Part shown: piece by piece, positions 35,095-43,293 of the stretch
How positions within the stretch are numbered: position 1 is the stretch's first letter
How the letters are laid out: each line of letters opens with the position of its first letter
Translations under genes and position numbers: made by a program
The notes under the pieces: model-generated
Databases searched by the model: none
Told to the model about the DNA's origin: nothing
The model's input: the letters and a program-made list of their open reading frames with translations, nothing else
Source: Ruminococcus flavefaciens
Lineage (GTDB): Bacteria > Bacillota > Clostridia > Oscillospirales > Ruminococcaceae
Reading direction: 5' to 3'
DNA: 64,000 nucleotides
Assembly (NCBI GenBank): GCA_002373775.1
Contig: DFJW01000007.1
Location: 1-64,000 of the forward strand

Positions 35095-36600
35095 TCATAT
35101 ATTGAATAGCTGTCTGAGTTCGTCTTCATAATCGGAGATGACCTCAGGCTGGTCGGAAGAATAGTCTATGACCGTGTCGCCGAAACTGTCGAAAAGCTTA
35201 TCATTTATCGAATCTGCCATGAGTGACGGCATGCTGCCTGAATCGGAAGCTGCTTTCTTCCAGTCTTCATTGTTTATAAGCGCGGCGAGGAATGCGAGTT
35301 CTTCTGCGTTAAGAAGTGAAGCGGAGCAGTCTTCGGATTTTTCTTCAGCGGGATCATCGGACTGTACCGTATCGGTCTCTTCTGCTGTTCCTTCATCCTC
35401 ATCAACGAGCAGTTTTTCGCGGATGATATCAGAAGAGCGGCGGATGCTTCCGAGTGCGGAAAGGTCGATATCTATCCTTACTATCTCTTTTGCCTTTTTC
35501 TCACTGAGATAAGCGGAGGATTCGTTCTTTATGATATTCAGGACCATTTTGCTGACTTCAGGAGTGCCGAGTCTGAAACGGTAGCCGGTAAGTTCACGGA
35601 GAACGAAGTCGACTGCCTTCATAAAATTTCCGACACTGCTGCTGCGTCCGCGGCTGTTGTAAAGCTTCTTTTCCTTCCACTGACTGCCGTCGAAAGAAAT
35701 GCTGTGTATCTCATTGAAAACATACTCGAAAGGCTCATGAATACTCTTATCCATAAATACAGCGCCGTCGAACATGCGGTGTTTCATGTCAACCAGCTTT
35801 CCGAAGAATTTTTCACACATAGTAGATTTGTGGGAGCGGTCGTACTTATCCGCAAGCACTCTGAAACTACGGCATGCAGCAGCTTTGAAATCTTCCGGAA
35901 ATGCAGTTACGAAGCCTGACTGCGAACTCTTATAAGAAGAAAGCCCTTCAAGATTACTGAACAGCACATCATCATCAATGCTGTTGAGGTCCATGAGTCC
36001 GAGGATCATTCTGTCGTAGAGAATATCCGGCTCATTTTCGGCAAGGCTGACTGGCATCCTGTAGTAAGCGAGCATGTCGAGCGTCCATTTTCTCAGCGGC
36101 AGATTGATTTCCGGCGAGAATCCGGAGTAGACATTGCCAAAGTGCCGGAGTTTATCAAGGGCATCTTCCGGACTGTCAACGCCTATAAGATTCAGCAGTT
36201 CATACATGTACATCATGGCGAAAGGCAGGCAAGCCTCGCGCACATCGCCATTCCGTACAAGCGAACGCCATGAGAAATAGGCTCTCAGCTGTTCGTTGGA
36301 AAAGTCACGGTATGTCGGGTATTCCATACTGAAAGGCTCAGGCAGATCGAACAGATCGTCATAGTCTTTCATGAATTCGCCCTGTTTGCAAAAGAGCCAT
36401 GCAGAAGTCTTCCAGTAAGCCTCCTGAGTATGAGCGAGACTTCTCATATCGCGTATCTTCTGGGGAAGTTCCGGTCTGCGCAGCTGAGAAGCAGTACGGA
36501 TTATAGGCTCATCGGTATACACCTTGTTCCTGAATGCTTTGCTGTTCAGCAGCTTTTCATCGCTGAGTATCTGAGAAAGGATCTTCTTTGTATCAGACAT
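35095..36600 (-). CDS. TerB-N/TerB-C domain protein
   Basis: This 501-residue protein has a TerB-N-like domain at about 75-215 (YRDFSNEQLRAYFSWRSLVR, then MMYMYELLNLIGV) and a TerB-C-like domain at the end (LNAEELAFLAALI, LMADSINDKLFDSFGDTVI, DYEDELRQLF). The central TerB domain of some relatives is missing. An acidic linker lies at about 405-430. TerB-N and TerB-C domains are associated with metal-binding or membrane/stress modules and with helicase-ATPase operons of predicted DNA-processing function. It is the first gene of the operon, driven by a promoter that overlaps a LexA-type box. No enzymatic motif was found, so it is probably a sensor or adaptor. Confidence 0.83.
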   Translation of the reverse strand: MSDTKKILSQILSDEKLLNSKAFRNKVYTDEPIIRTASQLRRPELPQKIRDMRSLAHTQEAYWKTSAWLFCKQGEFMKDYDDLFDLPEPFSMEYPTYRDFSNEQLRAYFSWRSLVRNGDVREACLPFAMMYMYELLNLIGVDSPEDALDKLRHFGNVYSGFSPEINLPLRKWTLDMLAYYRMPVSLAENEPDILYDRMILGLMDLNSIDDDVLFSNLEGLSSYKSSQSGFVTAFPEDFKAAACRSFRVLADKYDRSHKSTMCEKFFGKLVDMKHRMFDGAVFMDKSIHEPFEYVFNEIHSISFDGSQWKEKKLYNSRGRSSSVGNFMKAVDFVLRELTGYRFRLGTPEVSKMVLNIIKNESSAYLSEKKAKEIVRIDIDLSALGSIRRSSDIIREKLLVDEDEGTAEETDTVQSDDPAEEKSEDCSASLLNAEELAFLAALINNEDWKKAASDSGSMPSLMADSINDKLFDSFGDTVIDYSSDQPEVISDYEDELRQLFNI

Positions 36601-36638
36601 GCTTATCGCCTCACATTCCGGAATTATCAGTACCTTAT

Positions 36639-36667
36639 ATTATAACATATGTTCGTACTTGTGTCAA
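36639..36667 (-). promoter_or_regulatory. Consensus sigma-A promoter of the TerB operon
   Basis: On the minus strand TTGACA and TATAAT with a 17-base spacer, a full consensus match 38 bases before the first start codon. A promoter this strong normally needs a repressor. Confidence 0.88.
36642..36655 (-). promoter_or_regulatory. LexA/DinR SOS box overlapping the -10 element
   Basis: The minus strand reads CGAACATATGTTAT, matching 12 of 14 bases of the Bacillus LexA (DinR) consensus CGAACATATGTTCG. It fills the spacer and overlaps the -10 box, a direct repression position. The core AACATATGTT is a perfect palindrome. Confidence 0.78.
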
Positions 36668-36680
36668 CCGAACGGCATCT

Positions 36681-37238
36681 TCATATGCCGCTATTCCTTA
36701 TAGCATCGCAGAAGTCGGTCAACTCCTGCAAATGCTGAGCGACATCTGACCTGTACTCGACAGAGCAAAGTCCGATACTGCCGCAGCATTCTATTTCAAG
36801 ATGCCCGTAGAAGTGCATAATGCTCTGTATTATCCTTTCACATTCCTTCATTCCCGGACCGGTCCGCAGTGCTATGGCATAGCCTTTCTTGCCTTTGCTT
36901 ATAGAGGCATGAGGTTCATGGGTGTTGCACCACGGGGTGCATCTGTCGATAAAAGCTTTGAACTGACCGGGGATATCCGCCCAGTAAGAAGGGGAGACGG
37001 ATATGATAGTATCAGCCCATTCAAATTCGCTGATGATACGCGGTATATCATCGTTTTTCTGCACACACACGGCAGTTTTGTGACAGCTCCGGCATCCCTT
37101 GCAGAAACCGAAGGAATAGTCGTCGATACAGATGCTGCGTATGCTGTTTCCCTCTGTCAGAGCCTCAGCAGTTATCCTCGCTATCTCGGCAGTGGCGCCG
37201 TTTTTGACCGGGCTGCAATTGATGATAAGTACATTCAT
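36681..37238 (-). CDS. Flavodoxin-fold NAD(P)H-dependent FMN reductase
   Basis: This 185-residue protein has the flavodoxin-like fold of iron-sulfur-flavoprotein-type reductases. It has an N-terminal NCSPVKNGAT phosphate loop, a CKGCRSC segment near 48-54 that could hold a metal or disulfide, and SPSYWADIPGQFKAFIDR for flavin contacts. Such proteins reduce flavin or quinone-like substrates. I chose the ATG at 37238, preceded by GGAGGAAC. It is an independent gene with a perfect promoter at 37271, and it lies upstream of the TerB promoter in the same direction. Read-through into the TerB operon is possible because no strong terminator was seen between them. Confidence 0.82.
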   Translation of the reverse strand: MNVLIINCSPVKNGATAEIARITAEALTEGNSIRSICIDDYSFGFCKGCRSCHKTAVCVQKNDDIPRIISEFEWADTIISVSPSYWADIPGQFKAFIDRCTPWCNTHEPHASISKGKKGYAIALRTGPGMKECERIIQSIMHFYGHLEIECCGSIGLCSVEYRSDVAQHLQELTDFCDAIRNSGI

Positions 37239-37270
37239 AATTGTTCCTCCTTCAGAATATAATAACAACT

Positions 37271-37299
37271 ATTATACACTTTCCGTGTGGATTTGTCAA
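37271..37299 (-). promoter_or_regulatory. Consensus sigma-A promoter of the FMN reductase
   Basis: Minus strand TTGACA and TATAAT with a 17-base spacer, 33 bases before the start codon. Confidence 0.85.
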
Positions 37300-37342
37300 T
37301 AAAAAAGAACAGCACCTCGTCCGTATTGGAGAGGTACTGTTC
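37300..37342 (-). terminator. Terminator of the CE12 esterase gene
   Basis: On the minus strand GAACAGTACCTC pairs with GAGGTGCTGTTC, followed by TTTTTTATT. The T-run abuts the -35 box of the next promoter. Confidence 0.9.
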
Positions 37343-37371
37343 CTGTATAGTTATGAACACATTAAGAACTA

Positions 37372-40300
37372 TTATTTTACATACTGAGAAAGACCGGCGA
37401 TATTTGCAGATTTCACCTTACTTGCAATGAGACCTGCGATAGTGTTTGCGCCGCTTTCGTTGAAATGTGTCAGATCAGTTGAGCCGGCAACCACACTTGC
37501 CATATGATATGTGATCGCTTTATCGTAACCGATCGAATTATAGTGATCTACCATAGCGCCATTCACATCAATGAAAGGACAATTGTACTTAGCAGCCAGC
37601 TTCTTGCATGCGTCAGTATAATTTGTGTAGCTTGCAACGAATTTGCCGTTTGAATATGACTTTGCGCTGAGTGTGCACGACATGAGAATGGGAGTTGCGC
37701 CCTTTGCCTGTGTAGATTTTATGAACTGAGTCATATACCACTCATAAGAGCCGTCAGTGGGATTGTCGACATTTCCGCATGTGGGAGCGTATCTGTCGGT
37801 GTGCGTGTAGTCAGCATCATTGATAGCAAACTGGATGATAACGAAGTCTCCGGCTTTGAGTGAATCAACTATTGAATTAAAATTGCCGTCGTCATAGAAT
37901 TTCTTGGAACTTCTTCCGGCGACTGCTCTGTTAGAGACGTTTATGCCGTCAGCAAAGTAGTTCTGGAAATAGTAGCCCCAGCCCTGTATCGGACCGCCGT
38001 TCTGGCTCTGTTTGCTTGCGTTGTAGTACTGGCATGTTGAATCACCGGCAAGATAAATAGCCGGCTTTGAGTCGTCGATGATCTCGGGCTGAGAATTCGG
38101 ATCGTAGAATGCCTCTACCGGCTCATCAGTTATCCTGATGTTGATATAGTCAAGATTAGGACCGCCCTGCTCGACTACAGATTCGAACCTGATAGTATTT
38201 GCGCCGGCTTTGAGTGAGAGGACCACACTGTGTTCCTGCCATGTATCCCAGTTTCCTGTACCCGGGAATGACTGCTGCCAGTAATTCTTGGTATCGCCGT
38301 TTACGAAGATGTTCATCTTTCTGTCGATATCAGTGCCGTTTGCGAAACGGATGTGCGTCATGTAGTTGCCGGCTTTGTCAGCGTTCACATTGAAAGTGAT
38401 ATTGCTGCCAACCATGTTATCAAGATTCACATAGCCGATATTTGAAGTGCTTCCGTAAGAGGCGTCAGTCTTTGTGAATCCGGGATGTACTTCTTCAGTG
38501 ACACCGTTCTCCCATGTCTGATCTACAGCGAAGTAGTATCCGGCGAATGGGGCGGTAGTCGTAGTAGTTGTGGTGGTTTCGGTCTCAGGGGGATAGTACT
38601 CTATAGGCGGGATATCATTGAGACCGAGTTTGTAAGACTGGATATACTGAGCATCAAGTATAGTCATACCGTCGCCGTCACCGTAAACATCAGCGTTGGC
38701 AACGCCGTCATCGGTGATGCCGTCCGGCTTGCCCTGACCATATATATCGGGATTTGAGAGAGCCTGCATAATGAGTACGGCATCAGCCATATTGACTTCA
38801 TTATCACAGTTTGCATTTCCGGGATATTTCTTTATTCTCGGAGCAGTAGTAACAGTAGTAACGGTGGTAGTGGTTGTAGTAGAGGTTGTCGTAGTTGTTG
38901 TGGTAGTTGTGGTGGACTGTACCGGCCACTCAACTTCTTCGAGTATCCACTTCTGGCAGTTATGACCGTTTTCTACCCACTGCTGAACGTTAGCGCCTTC
39001 GTTCATGAGAGCACTTCCGACTTCAACAGCACCGGAGTCGCCCGAACACCTTGAAATGAGAGTGTAGCTGCCGTCGTTGTTCCTGAAGAATCTGAACCAC
39101 TGAGCGCCTGAATTGGAATTTGTGTTGATAGTGATATTAGCGCCGTTTTCCTTGCTTCCGTTAGTGACGTTAAGGAGATAAGTGCTGCCGCCGTCAAGAT
39201 ATGACCACACTTCGTAGTAATTATATCCTTTGTGCTTTAGTCTCCAGATGTTCCAGTCACCGAGAGTATCGCCGTTCCACTGCTGAACATTTGCGCCTGC
39301 GGCAGCCTCGGCATTCTTGACTTCGAGATAAAGACCGCTGTTTACATTTTTGAAGCGATAAGCCTTGGAAGTGTCCATAGTTACAGGCTCTCTGCCGAGA
39401 CCTGTAAGACCAGCCATGAGTTCAGCGATCTTCTGAGCGCCCTTCTTGCTCTGGTGAAGATCGTCGCCGGCAGCATAATATTCAGTCATAGCGTCATATG
39501 CAGCCTGATTCGTTGAGCCGAGAGAAAGGCCGAAGTCCTGCCATGCTTTGAAAAGGTCGATGACTTCCACATTCTGTTCCTGACCTATCTGATCGAGCTG
39601 ACCGCCGAACCAGCGTCCGGAAAGGAGAACGTAGGAGCCGGCACTGTTGGTCCTGATGAGGTCACCGTGTCTGCCCTGCTGTTTAACGAGGATGACTTCC
39701 ATGCCCTTGGCCTTTGCACGCTTGACCATATCGGTCACAACAGTGTAGTACTCATCGGCGTTGGAGTAGTTGGTGTCGTTGATACCGATAGAAATGATGT
39801 ATTTGTCACCCGCTTTTCCGTATGCCTCTATAGGCTTGAACTGACCTGCGTCAACGAAGCCTTTGGCATACTGACCGCTTGTAGCCTGATTTCTGATCTG
39901 GAACTGCGTACCGACATGATCGCCGAAGAACTGTCCCCAGCCGTGCTGTGAAGTATCGGCAGTATTGTAATAGTTGGCTACGGTCGAATCTCCGCATATC
40001 CAGATAGTCGGGTTAGTGACACCGGTATCATTGAGCTGAGTGATCTCGACCGCAGAGACAGAGAACTGAGTGTTTGCTCTTCCTGCGACAGCCTGAAGGT
40101 TGAGCTGACCGTCTGTTATGGGGACCTGTATCGACTCAACAGCATTATTGCCGGTGAGGTTCATCATCTGAGGCATGCCCTCGATCATGATAGTGGTCCT
40201 TGAGACGTTTCCGGTAGTGACAGTGACCTGATAAAGGCCCTTGGGAAGGTCAACTGTAAAAGAACCTCCTGTGAAGCTTACAGCATCGCTGAGAGCGCCT

Positions 40301-40548
40301 GATCCGCCGGCAGTTACATTTGAGACGCTGCCTGAGAAGCCGTAGCCTTTGGAAGCGCTGTAACCATCTGAAGCAGAAACCCCGGTGTAACCGCTGGCAG
40401 CACCGTTTCCTCCGAAGTCGAACTTCCAGTTAGCGGTTGCCGCAGCCGCGTTGAGCTGAGAGGGGGATTTCACATAGCTGATGCCAGTGAATGCTGTCAG
40501 TGACAAGGCGAGAGAGGTGATGCCGCTGACGATTTTTTTCAGATCCAT
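37372..40548 (-). CDS. Cellulosomal double CE12 pectin esterase with dockerin
   Basis: This 1058-residue secreted protein should remove acetyl groups from rhamnogalacturonan or related pectin. Order: signal peptide (1 to about 35); a beta-rich CE12 N-terminal domain (about 40-172); SGNH esterase 1 (WICGDST with Ser188, GINDTN, DDLHQSKKG); a ricin-B/CBM13-like domain (about 395-545, with QxW repeats); a Thr-rich linker; a type I dockerin (about 575-655, two Ca2+-loop repeats, NCDNEVNMADAV and YGDGDGMTILDAQ); a second Thr-rich linker; a CBM35-like domain (about 670-815); and SGNH esterase 2 (LAGDSTCQYY, FAINDADYT, DLTHFNESGA). The dockerin anchors it to a scaffoldin. Two catalytic domains around a central dockerin are unusual. 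A perfect promoter lies upstream. Confidence 0.92.
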   Translation of the reverse strand: MDLKKIVSGITSLALSLTAFTGISYVKSPSQLNAAAATANWKFDFGGNGAASGYTGVSASDGYSASKGYGFSGSVSNVTAGGSGALSDAVSFTGGSFTVDLPKGLYQVTVTTGNVSRTTIMIEGMPQMMNLTGNNAVESIQVPITDGQLNLQAVAGRANTQFSVSAVEITQLNDTGVTNPTIWICGDSTVANYYNTADTSQHGWGQFFGDHVGTQFQIRNQATSGQYAKGFVDAGQFKPIEAYGKAGDKYIISIGINDTNYSNADEYYTVVTDMVKRAKAKGMEVILVKQQGRHGDLIRTNSAGSYVLLSGRWFGGQLDQIGQEQNVEVIDLFKAWQDFGLSLGSTNQAAYDAMTEYYAAGDDLHQSKKGAQKIAELMAGLTGLGREPVTMDTSKAYRFKNVNSGLYLEVKNAEAAAGANVQQWNGDTLGDWNIWRLKHKGYNYYEVWSYLDGGSTYLLNVTNGSKENGANITINTNSNSGAQWFRFFRNNDGSYTLISRCSGDSGAVEVGSALMNEGANVQQWVENGHNCQKWILEEVEWPVQSTTTTTTTTTTSTTTTTTVTTVTTAPRIKKYPGNANCDNEVNMADAVLIMQALSNPDIYGQGKPDGITDDGVANADVYGDGDGMTILDAQYIQSYKLGLNDIPPIEYYPPETETTTTTTTTAPFAGYYFAVDQTWENGVTEEVHPGFTKTDASYGSTSNIGYVNLDNMVGSNITFNVNADKAGNYMTHIRFANGTDIDRKMNIFVNGDTKNYWQQSFPGTGNWDTWQEHSVVLSLKAGANTIRFESVVEQGGPNLDYINIRITDEPVEAFYDPNSQPEIIDDSKPAIYLAGDSTCQYYNASKQSQNGGPIQGWGYYFQNYFADGINVSNRAVAGRSSKKFYDDGNFNSIVDSLKAGDFVIIQFAINDADYTHTDRYAPTCGNVDNPTDGSYEWYMTQFIKSTQAKGATPILMSCTLSAKSYSNGKFVASYTNYTDACKKLAAKYNCPFIDVNGAMVDHYNSIGYDKAITYHMASVVAGSTDLTHFNESGANTIAGLIASKVKSANIAGLSQYVK

Positions 40549-40607
40549 TTCGATTCCTCCTGTAAAAATAAAATTGGTAATAAAATGCGTACTTTTTATC
40601 TGATTTA

Positions 40608-40636
40608 ATTATATCACAAAGCTGACTCAAAGTCAA
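40608..40636 (-). promoter_or_regulatory. Sigma-A promoter of the CE12 gene
   Basis: Minus strand TTGACT and TATAAT with a 17-base spacer, about 60 bases before the start codon. Confidence 0.82.
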
Positions 40637-40751
40637 TATGATTATTAGTGCGTTTTTATCAATAATATATGATATTTTCAGTATCACCTGAAAAGCGAGT
40701 GCATTATAGTGCGCTCGATGTTGAGATGAAGAAGACTATTATGCACACAAG

Positions 40752-40788
40752 ACAAAAAAATAAGAGCGTTCCAAAACGGAACGCTCTG
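40752..40788 (-). terminator. rpmB: Terminator of rpmB
   Basis: AGAGCGTTCC and GGAACGCTCT form a perfect stem. On the minus strand it is followed by TATTTTTTT; on the plus side a shorter T-run also occurs. Confidence 0.92.
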
Positions 40789-40805
40789 TATTTTTACTTT
40801 ACCGC

Positions 40806-40994
40806 TTAGTTAGCTCTCTCGACCTTACCAGAACGCAGGCATCTTGAGCAAGCGTAGATATGACAAGGAGTACCCTTGACGATAGCCTTAACACGCTTTA
40901 CGTTAGGCTTCCATGTTCTGTTTGTTCTTCTGTGAGAGTGAGAAACCTTAATACCGAAAGTAACTCCCTTACCGCAGATATCACATTTTGCCAT
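40806..40994 (-). CDS. rpmB: Ribosomal protein bL28
   Basis: A 62-residue basic protein with the family N-terminus MAKCDICGKG, SHSHRRTNRTWKPN and a C-terminal CSRCLRSGKV. Two CxxC pairs mark the zinc-binding version of L28. It has a strong AAGGAGGTG ribosome binding site, its own promoter and a perfect terminator, so it is a monocistronic unit. It binds 23S rRNA in the large ribosomal subunit. Confidence 0.97.
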   Translation of the reverse strand: MAKCDICGKGVTFGIKVSHSHRRTNRTWKPNVKRVKAIVKGTPCHIYACSRCLRSGKVERAN

Positions 40995-41074
40995 CAGGCT
41001 GCACCTCCTTAATAATCATAAAAATATGTAATATGTACCGCCTCAGAAGACGGACATAAAAATACAACATGATT

Positions 41075-41103
41075 ATTTTATCACAAAGGTCAATAAAATG
41101 CAA
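41075..41103 (-). promoter_or_regulatory. rpmB: Promoter of rpmB
   Basis: Minus strand TTGCAT and TAAAAT with a 17-base spacer. An alternative -35 (TTGACC) lies within the spacer. Confidence 0.6.
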
Positions 41104-41193
41104 GCCCTTTTTAACGAAAAAATATAATTTTTTTATTTTAACATAATATGCTGTGCTTGTTTACAAAAATAACGGAAAATTTTCTCATTTCTC

Positions 41194-41222
41194 TTGAAAT
41201 ATCTTCTCAGTTGTAGTATAAT
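41194..41222 (+). promoter_or_regulatory. Sigma-A promoter of the M50-scpAB operon
   Basis: TTGAAA and TATAAT with a 17-base spacer, 51 bases before the first start codon. Confidence 0.8.
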
Positions 41223-41273
41223 AATAAATGTATAATTTCCTGATAAAGTTTAGAAAGGATACATTTATTCAAT

Positions 41274-41984
41274 ATGGACAGAGATACATTTAATACTTTG
41301 CTCAAATACCTGTCGCGTCTGATAACGATGTTTCTGGTGCTTCCGCTTCATGAATGTGCTCATGCACTCGTTGCAAAGTGGTTCGGCGATGACACCGCAG
41401 AGAGACAGGGCCGCATAACACTGAATCCTGTAGCGCACATTGATCCCATAGGCGGACTGCTTATGCTTTTCACCGGTTTCGGATGGGCAAAACCTGTACC
41501 GATAAATCCGCTGAGGATGAAGAAGTATCGTGCCGGGATATCTGTCACAGCACTTGCAGGACCTGTTTCGAATCTCCTTGCCGCACTGGCAGCAGCCTTT
41601 GCGTTCAGGCTCATGAACAGTTCGGATTCAGGAAAAGAAGCAGTCCTTGACTATTTCTTCAAGGACAGTGTCACACCGATATACAGTTTCATGGTGCTGT
41701 GTTTCTTCCTTGTGCATGTAAACGTAGGACTTGCGGTCTTCAACCTGATACCGCTGCCGCCTCTGGACGGATTCAATGTACTGAGATATTTCACATCTGA
41801 AAAATTCGACCGCTGGTTCTATCAGCACCAGAGAGAGATACAGTATGGTTTCCTTGCGCTGCTGATACTTCTCAGCTATATCCCTTCAAAGTACAACGTG
41901 CTCTATATAGCAAGGGAATTTATAGTAGACAACGTGATCTGGCGGATAGTTGGCATTAATCCTGATACGCTCTGGATAAGATGA
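41274..41984 (+). CDS. Site-2 protease-like M50 family membrane protein
   Basis: This 236-residue polytopic protein has the zinc motif HECAH near residues 27-31 and the partner motif NLIPLPPLDGF in a later helix, as in compact M50/S2P-like proteases without PDZ domains. About five membrane segments are visible. Such proteins cleave membrane-embedded substrates; in many Firmicutes a close relative is encoded next to scpA. It is the first gene of the operon, and scpA follows 6 bases after its stop. Confidence 0.9.
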   Translation: MDRDTFNTLLKYLSRLITMFLVLPLHECAHALVAKWFGDDTAERQGRITLNPVAHIDPIGGLLMLFTGFGWAKPVPINPLRMKKYRAGISVTALAGPVSNLLAALAAAFAFRLMNSSDSGKEAVLDYFFKDSVTPIYSFMVLCFFLVHVNVGLAVFNLIPLPPLDGFNVLRYFTSEKFDRWFYQHQREIQYGFLALLILLSYIPSKYNVLYIAREFIVDNVIWRIVGINPDTLWIR

Positions 41985-41990
41985 TCTGAC

Positions 41991-42746
41991 ATGGAGAACA
42001 TATCGTTTAAACTCGAAGTGTTTGAAGGACCGCTGGACCTGCTGCTGAATCTCATAGCAAAGCATAAGCTGAATATATGCGATATCGAGATATCGAAACT
42101 GCTTGAACAGTATCTGCTTTACATTGAGCAGGCACACGAGCAGGATCTTGAACTTGCCGGCGAATTCCTTGAAATGGCTGCACGTCTTATATATATCAAG
42201 ACTGCATTCCTCCTGCCTCGTCCTGAAGAGGCTGAGCAGATGAAAAAGGAACTTGAAGGAGCACTCATAGAGTATTCGCTCTGCAAGATAGCAGCCGGCA
42301 TGCTTGCTGATTCCTACCGCGGAGGCGAGATATTCGTCCGCGAACCGATGAAGATAAAAGCTGATATGACCTACAGCCTTATCCACGAACCTGAAAGACT
42401 TGTTCAGGCTTACAGCAACATATCGACCAAGAGCATCCGCACGGAAGCGTCGCGTCAGCATGTTGAAAACAAGATAAACTCAGTGGTAAAGCGCAGGATA
42501 GTATCGGTAATATCCAAAGTTGTGCATGTCCTGCGAGGGCTTTACGATACCGGTGAGATGTACATGGACAAGCTCTATGACGGAGTGACAGACCGCTCGG
42601 AAAGGGTGGCAACATTCCTTGCAGTACTTGAACTCACACGTTCGGGACGCATAACCATAAGTGATGATAACATGATGATCTTCTTCAAAGGAAGAAAGAA
42701 CGGAGTGAAAAGATCTTGGAGATCAAAGAAAAGCTCGGAGCAATAG
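41991..42746 (+). CDS. scpA: Segregation and condensation protein A
   Basis: This 251-residue kleisin subunit links the two SMC heads in the chromosome-condensing SMC-ScpAB complex. Its N-terminus FKLEVFEGPLDLLLNLI is the hallmark, followed by KHKLNICDIEI and a C-terminal winged helix (FLAVLELTRSGRITI). Its end overlaps the scpB start by 31 bases, so the two are translationally coupled. smc is not in this window. Confidence 0.96.
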   Translation: MENISFKLEVFEGPLDLLLNLIAKHKLNICDIEISKLLEQYLLYIEQAHEQDLELAGEFLEMAARLIYIKTAFLLPRPEEAEQMKKELEGALIEYSLCKIAAGMLADSYRGGEIFVREPMKIKADMTYSLIHEPERLVQAYSNISTKSIRTEASRQHVENKINSVVKRRIVSVISKVVHVLRGLYDTGEMYMDKLYDGVTDRSERVATFLAVLELTRSGRITISDDNMMIFFKGRKNGVKRSWRSKKSSEQ

Positions 42747-43276
42747 AAGCAATACTCTTTGCCAGCGGCGAGCCTATCGAGATATATCGCCTTTCAGAGG
42801 CGAGCGGCATAGAAGCCGGCGGACTTCCGCCCCTGATCGACCTGCTCAATGAGCGTTACGATGACTGGGGGAGCGGCGTATGTATCAAAAAGCTCGACAG
42901 CAGTTACCAGATGTGTACCCGTGAGCAGTATGCGCCGCAGATAAGAGCTGCGCTTGAGACAAAGCGCTCAGCGCCGCTTTCCAATGCAGCAATGGAAGCC
43001 CTTACGATAATCGCATATAACCAGCCGGTATCCAAAGGCTTCGTGGAGAATGTGCGAGGCATAGACAGTTCATCTGTTATAAACAATCTGGTGGAAAAAG
43101 GACTTGTTGAAGAAGCAGGCAGGCTCGATGTGCCGGGCAAGCCGATAGTTTACCGCACTACGCCTGTATTTCTCAGGAGTTTCGGTCTTAGTTCGATAAT
43201 GGAACTTCCGCCGCTTCCTGAACATGCAGCAGCAGACGGATCAGAGGTGAATGATGAAGATAACAGCGATATCTGA
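42716..43276 (+). CDS. scpB: Segregation and condensation protein B
   Basis: This 186-residue protein dimerises and binds ScpA in the SMC complex. It has IEAILFASGEP at the start, two winged-helix domains, and the family block ALTIIAYNQPVSK...VRGIDSS. It probably begins at a TTG (42716) inside scpA, with GGAGTG upstream; no ATG is available without losing the conserved N-terminus. The C-terminal tail is short and acidic. Confidence 0.94.
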   Translation: MEIKEKLGAIEAILFASGEPIEIYRLSEASGIEAGGLPPLIDLLNERYDDWGSGVCIKKLDSSYQMCTREQYAPQIRAALETKRSAPLSNAAMEALTIIAYNQPVSKGFVENVRGIDSSSVINNLVEKGLVEEAGRLDVPGKPIVYRTTPVFLRSFGLSSIMELPPLPEHAAADGSEVNDEDNSDI

Positions 43277-43293
43277 CGAAAGGAGCAGCAGGG

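Noticed and set aside
31522..36600. Interpretation of the TerB-ATPase-helicase operon as a BREX system
   Set aside because: No PglX methylase, PglZ phosphatase, BrxA/B or BrxL gene is present nearby; only ATPase and helicase types are shared.
38560..38920. Low-complexity repeat runs (GTAGTAGTTGTGG-like) seen as tandem repeats
   Set aside because: They encode the Thr-rich linkers of the CE12 protein in frame; no independent repeat element is needed to explain them.
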